This document shows positions 59,333 through 64,000 of a DNA stretch of 64,000 nt, piece by piece. The position numbers and the translations under genes were made by a program. This stretch comes from Fasciolopsis buskii (lineage: Eukaryota; Platyhelminthes; Trematoda; Plagiorchiida; Fasciolidae), in contig LUCM01007409.1 of NCBI GenBank assembly GCA_008360955.1, positions 278,056 to 342,055 on the forward strand, written 5' to 3'. The notes beneath the pieces are model-generated. The model did not search any database. It was not told the origin of the DNA and saw only the letters and a program-made list of their open reading frames with translations. Within the stretch, counting starts at the first letter, position 1. Every line of letters starts with the position of its first letter.

Positions 59333-62239
59333 AAACTGCGAGTGTCCGGAGTACCGGGCAAAGGATAACCGACTGTTGAAATCAGTGCCATTACGAGCAG
59401 GGTAGGCAAAAATTTACGGATATCAGGGAAATCTCTTTAGGTATAGGCAGCAAAACTCCGTCACTGGAGCAAGCCAGCGCAGGTTTTCACTCAACTTTCT
59501 ATATCGTTTATCGCTTATGCAGCAAGACTCATAAAAAGACACACTCATTTCACATTCCAACTTTTTCCCGAAATAACACTTAATGTCCCAATCTAAACTT
59601 TTTTATGCATGGATTTGACAATTAGCTCATTCGAAGCGAGTAGTTTGGCATCACCTGATGCCTCTGTCTACGAAACATTCATCACTTCTCGTTCCTATAT
59701 TTGCACGCACCATAACCCTGAGCTGGAATACATCTAGACTGCCATCTCTCCCTGTTTCTTTTCCAGTTAGGTGCGTTTGCCCTCGCATCTCGCCAGTGGT
59801 CTACCATCCAGTTTCTGACGCTATCCTCGCACGTACCAACATACCGTGAAAGCAGACTGAGCTAATGTTCTGATCAACTATCCAAAGACGAACAAATATG
59901 ACCTGCTCCGCGGCCGCGATGAAGTGGACATTGCTTCCAATGCGCATGAATCACCAACGTAGACTGATGACTCTGTTGCAAGTCTGTCTAGATATCGAGA
60001 CTGCATAATGTGATGCACAAAGCCTATGACTATTTGAGCGGACAAGTACTCGCAAGTGCACAGATTTACTGCTGGAGCAACCCGCCCGTGGCTAACATAC
60101 CCACCACATTAATATTCAATCGCCACCCACACTTAGATCACTGTTCCAGATCCCGCTACCATCGTCTAACGCAAAAATCCCCAGTTTTTCCCTCAACATT
60201 CGCAGCTATCATCATACCAGCAAGCGCTATCAGCTCAGCCTTCAAAAACAAACAAAAGAGCAAAGAAACATGTGTTTGTTTCACTCTGGCTCATCTGCGT
60301 CAGATATATTATTCAGCACACCCCATATCAGTCCTCACTCCTCAATGCTTGCGACGTTTCCATTATTCATGTCTTCGAACAATTGTTAGCCAAAACTCTT
60401 CACGCGTATTCTTCGTCCCTCCGCATTTTTAAAAAGCTTTTGACTATTTTCTTGGCTCTAGGATCCATGTTAAAATGGTCTCCGTAGTTCTTCATATCCA
60501 CTCTGATACAGGGTACTCATCGGCCATTAGTACTCTTCTCGCTAGCCGTTTTGATCAGTTTTGGCAAGTTTTTACCTTGCCCTCATGGTCTCCGGAAACT
60601 TCATCTTGGCAGTTTAACATTCATGTCCATTTTACAGACCCGTTAAGTCTAAACACTGCTGACACCACGCCCGCCGCCCTCGTCCAGTTGAACTCTGCAC
60701 CTGCGATACGCATCGTTCGTGCGTATAAACTCCTTGTTCCTTTCGATATGCCGGTTTCCCTATTTCTTCTCATTTTGTACTCAAATGTTTACTTGCTTGC
60801 TGAATGTGACTTGCAATGCCCCTGTAAAACTTACTCATGCAACCAAGCATGCCTCTCGAAGTTTCCCGGAAATAAACGAACGTATAAAAAGAAAGGAGAG
60901 AAATACCAGGGAATTTTCATTTAGTCGTGATGTTACACCAACCGCAAAATTTATCCGAATAGCAAGCGGCCTATAATGGCAGTCAGCCCCTTGTTTCCTG
61001 CGTTTACGAAACAGGATTTTGTAGGAATCACGAAAGCACGCCTCCGTAGAACCTAACCTGGCCAGCATAGCAAACAGCAGGCCCTTTTAACAGGCGCAAA
61101 TTACGTTTGGGCATCCTTATTATGCCATTACCCACGCGGACGAAAACTATTCAGATCATGGCATCGGGGCGGCAATCATCTACCATTCCTAAGAGCGGGT
61201 GGTCCCGGTGCGCTGTGTTGGTGGCTGCCAGAAATACAACACTGTACATAGATTGCGTTTCTTACACACCCGTTTCTACCTAACCTGGAGACTCGGTACG
61301 TATTCTTTCAACCACCACCGCCAGAAGCTGTTTGTTGAATATTTCACCTGCTTCCAGTAGCTGGAGCAACCACCTCCGATGACCACCCGCAAGTAAACCC
61401 TTGCAATCTCCGAGCAAAAGCAAACTGTTTTGCATCAATGCCAGGTGGTCCCCTGCATCGGAGGACAGGGCAGCTCTCGGCCTGCTTTTCAGGACGTTTT
61501 TGGCTGCTAAAGCCCAAGAGCCTAAGAATTCGTCAGGGAACACCCAATCTCCTGCCAACATAACAACAGTTTTGAAACCGATCGAATTATGAGCTCCCAG
61601 GCCGCAACTCCGTGGCTAGAAGAGTGCTGTTAAATTTCTAAAGAATTTCCCTTACGAAAAAGCAGTCCTCAGTTTTTCTTGTTCAAGGCAGTTTACGCTT
61701 TCCTTTCAACTATGAGACCCACCTGACGAATCTGGTGCAATTATTTTTGTATATCCTCGTGAGAGCGCCTTCTATAACAACAGACCTCGTGAATAACACA
61801 ACGAAGGATTTGGTATCGAGCTTAAGTACGACTTCCGGGTAAATCGCGCTAGTCTGTAAGCGTGAGCAGACAACCGTGAATGTTCTTCCACCTGCGGCCG
61901 TTCTGAACAGAAATGGAGCCAAAGCAACCCGTCTCAGCGGAGATAAAGCCCCACCAATCAATCTCCGTGGAACAAATAATCCATGAAGCCATTAGTTGCT
62001 GACCGACGGAGGCGCTACTTCAGCGGCTTTCCGAATACTTTCGTACTACTCTCTTTAGGGCGAATTCTCACTCACGACTCGTCAATGTTATCTAGCGGTT
62101 ACTGGGACGCCTGGGTTGCCCATATGGCCTTTAGTAAGGTGATAGTCGGCAACTGCCTGGTTCGTTGGCGGATGGGGATCGTACATGAGCAAATGATGCT
62201 CATAACTAGCTGCATAATTCATGTGTGCTAGCTTCCCCG
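59333..62239. other. Degenerate intergenic sequence
   Basis: No gene is recognised. The frame at 60,475-60,924 (149 codons, plus) has no family signature and a mixed composition, so I do not call it. Confidence 0.45.
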
Positions 62240-63110
62240 ACAGATGGTACGACGTAAACGTCCAGCAGCCTGCACTGCCGATCGCCGATCGACTTCACAC
62301 GGATCAACACTCAAAAGTTTGATCGCTACGTGTGGCCTCCAACAACTTGCCGTGTGTCTACACAAGTGTCCAATTCCTAACCGTTCCAAATATCCCTTAA
62401 AATGTTTCTGCCATGCCCAGTACGCCAACTGCAAATCAACCGCCTCTTCCTCGCTGCACTTCGGCCCAACAGGCCACACTCCCGACTGTTTTCCTCCGTA
62501 CTAAACTATTCAGCATTGACTACACATGTAAGGTGTCCCGGATTCTGCTTAACGCGCGATCTCTCTTAAGTAAAATCGGCACCCTGAGACGTCTTGTGCG
62601 AAGTCATTCCTGTGACATCATTCTAATCACTGAAAGGTGATTGACGGGATATATACCCATAAACCAGATATATCTGAGTGGTTTCAACTTCCTTCTAGAG
62701 CATCAAACTAGTGGGTCTGGAGGTGGTTTCCTGGCCAAAGTTAATCGTGAATCATCCGTTTCCCCCTCCAACGTGTATTGTTAGACATCTCGCCCGGCAC
62801 TTTTTGGCTCTCCATTCCCATGCATACCTGTCTGGAGCACCTTGCATGCATTTACCGACCCCCCTCACCAAACAAACCTGAGCTCCCTCAACTCATCAGG
62901 GCGTTCGAGTACACTGCATCTATCCATGAAATGTGAAACTTCTAGCAGCTGACGTTAACGCGCTTAGGATCTTCTGGTCCACCAATACTTCTATTGAATA
63001 GTTTTTTAACTTCGTTTGCGGAACCCACGTGTGAGGATGAACGTAGCACGTTGCAAACCCCTGCCAGGGAATAAAATATCCCTGACCTATTATTCACTCA
63101 TGGTCTCCTT
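62240..63110 (+). mobile_element. CR1-like LINE 5' region: endonuclease start, decayed
   Basis: A plus-strand frame contains RILLNARSLLSKIGTLRRLV then SHSCDIILITER, the start of an APE-type endonuclease (normally LNARS-L-K-L and DII-ITE-W). After a stop it continues YLSGFNFLLEH and SGSGGGFLAKV, the G-GGV strand. A Cys-rich stretch upstream (62,330-62,450) may be the end of the first ORF. Confidence 0.75.
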
Positions 63111-64000
63111 AATGTTACCAGCTGCGTTGGGTTTTCGTCGCCATCGACCTACCTTTAGACAACGGACTTGCAACCATATTTGCTGAATTTTTGAAAGAGT
63201 TAGGGGGGCTTTCGTTCGGAGGCCAGATGGACGGAGAACACATGAGATTGCTACTTAAGTTGCCTATAGTTATGGACGAGTTAAGTTGTAGGTCATGTGA
63301 GAATACCCATTCCATAGGTCAGTTAGGATTTGGTAATAAAGCAGCGGGTAGAGAGACCAGACTAGTGGGTGGAGTGGGAGTGGTCTGCATTAGGAGGTTG
63401 GTAATGTTGCTCCGTGAAGTTGATGTTATTAGGAGAGGAGCTGGGTTGGAAGTCTCACTCGACGGTTTGGCATTAGTGGGTTTGCCAGGGTCGTTCACGT
63501 GACGACGCAGGATGCCACCTTTCTCATTATCGCCTGCCGTACTTTCAGAAGTTGAGGCATTTTGAGCAGACGAGGTGCAGCCGTTCTTTGGGTGGCTGAG
63601 AAAGAAAGAGAGAGCTGGAGGAATCTAAGTTGACCGGTGTTTTGTATGCTGGTGGTTTACTGCCCTTTAGTGAGGGAAACTTGTCCATGGAACTCCGGGG
63701 TAAATGTCTAGGGGAGTCTTTTGACTTTGTATATGAGGTTGTAGCTGATGCGGTTCTGGAACCTTATCATGCCTCTTTTCGGGTGGGTATTCTGTCAATG
63801 AGGATTTTAGTGTTCTTCAAATGCGTAATTCAGACAATTAGCCGCGATCTGCTAACAAACCGTTTGGCTCTCAGTTAACCAGGAAGTCGAAAGACCAAGA
63901 GAAAGTCGTACCGTTGGGGGATTTCTGCAGCCTGATTCATGAACATTGATGATGAAACGTTGCATGCGTCTAGTATGCGGTTTTTAACCGCTTCGACCGT
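63111..64000. other. Degenerate sequence to window end
   Basis: Both strands have short frames (for example 63,191-63,502 plus) but none carries a motif I recognise. It may be further LINE debris. Confidence 0.4.

Overview
The window is eukaryotic nuclear DNA, most likely from a flatworm and probably a digenean trematode (inference). The reasons are spliced genes with GT-AG introns, one gene with introns of only 35-77 bp beside another with introns up to 5.4 kb, RTE-like and CR1-like non-LTR retroelement debris of the kind common in trematode genomes, and abundant microsatellites. No prokaryotic, organellar or viral gene set is visible.

Region 1 to 42,291 (minus strand) is one very long gene that leaves the window at base 1. 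I reconstructed 18 exons by chaining splice sites whose phases agree at every junction. They encode at least 1,859 residues: a signal peptide, an unrecognised domain with 8 cysteines in the chain up to about residue 205, a highly acidic region, a Lys/Pro-rich region, a long run of thrombospondin type-3-like calcium-binding repeats (D-x-D-x-D-G-I-P-D), another acidic and Lys/Pro-rich region, and a final repeat exon. At base 1 that exon is still running through a tandem array of 216-bp (72-residue) units that look identical. Exons 8-18 are firm. Exons 1-6 are small and are supported mainly by splice phase and by the plausibility of the signal peptide. The introns hold microsatellites, SINE-like heads, a foldback hairpin and two 3' ends of an RTE-like element.

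Region 42,685 to 45,468 (minus strand) is a complete nine-exon gene for endoplasmin (GRP94, the ER HSP90). Its spliced product is 812 residues, with a signal peptide and a C-terminal KDEL on a 36-bp last exon. Its stop codon lies only 393 bp before the start codon of the repeat gene, in the same orientation. The products fit one pathway by inference: an ER chaperone next to a large, calcium-rich secretory-pathway client.

Region 45.5 to 64 kb holds no intact gene that I can support. It contains a decayed CR1-like LINE on the minus strand (about 46.1-47.3 kb), a longer decayed CR1-like LINE on the plus strand (about 48.9-51.7 kb, endonuclease and reverse transcriptase recognisable), two LINE 3' ends in opposite orientation (55.6 and 59.3 kb) and the 5' endonuclease part of another LINE (about 62.2-63.1 kb). 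The rest is degenerate sequence.
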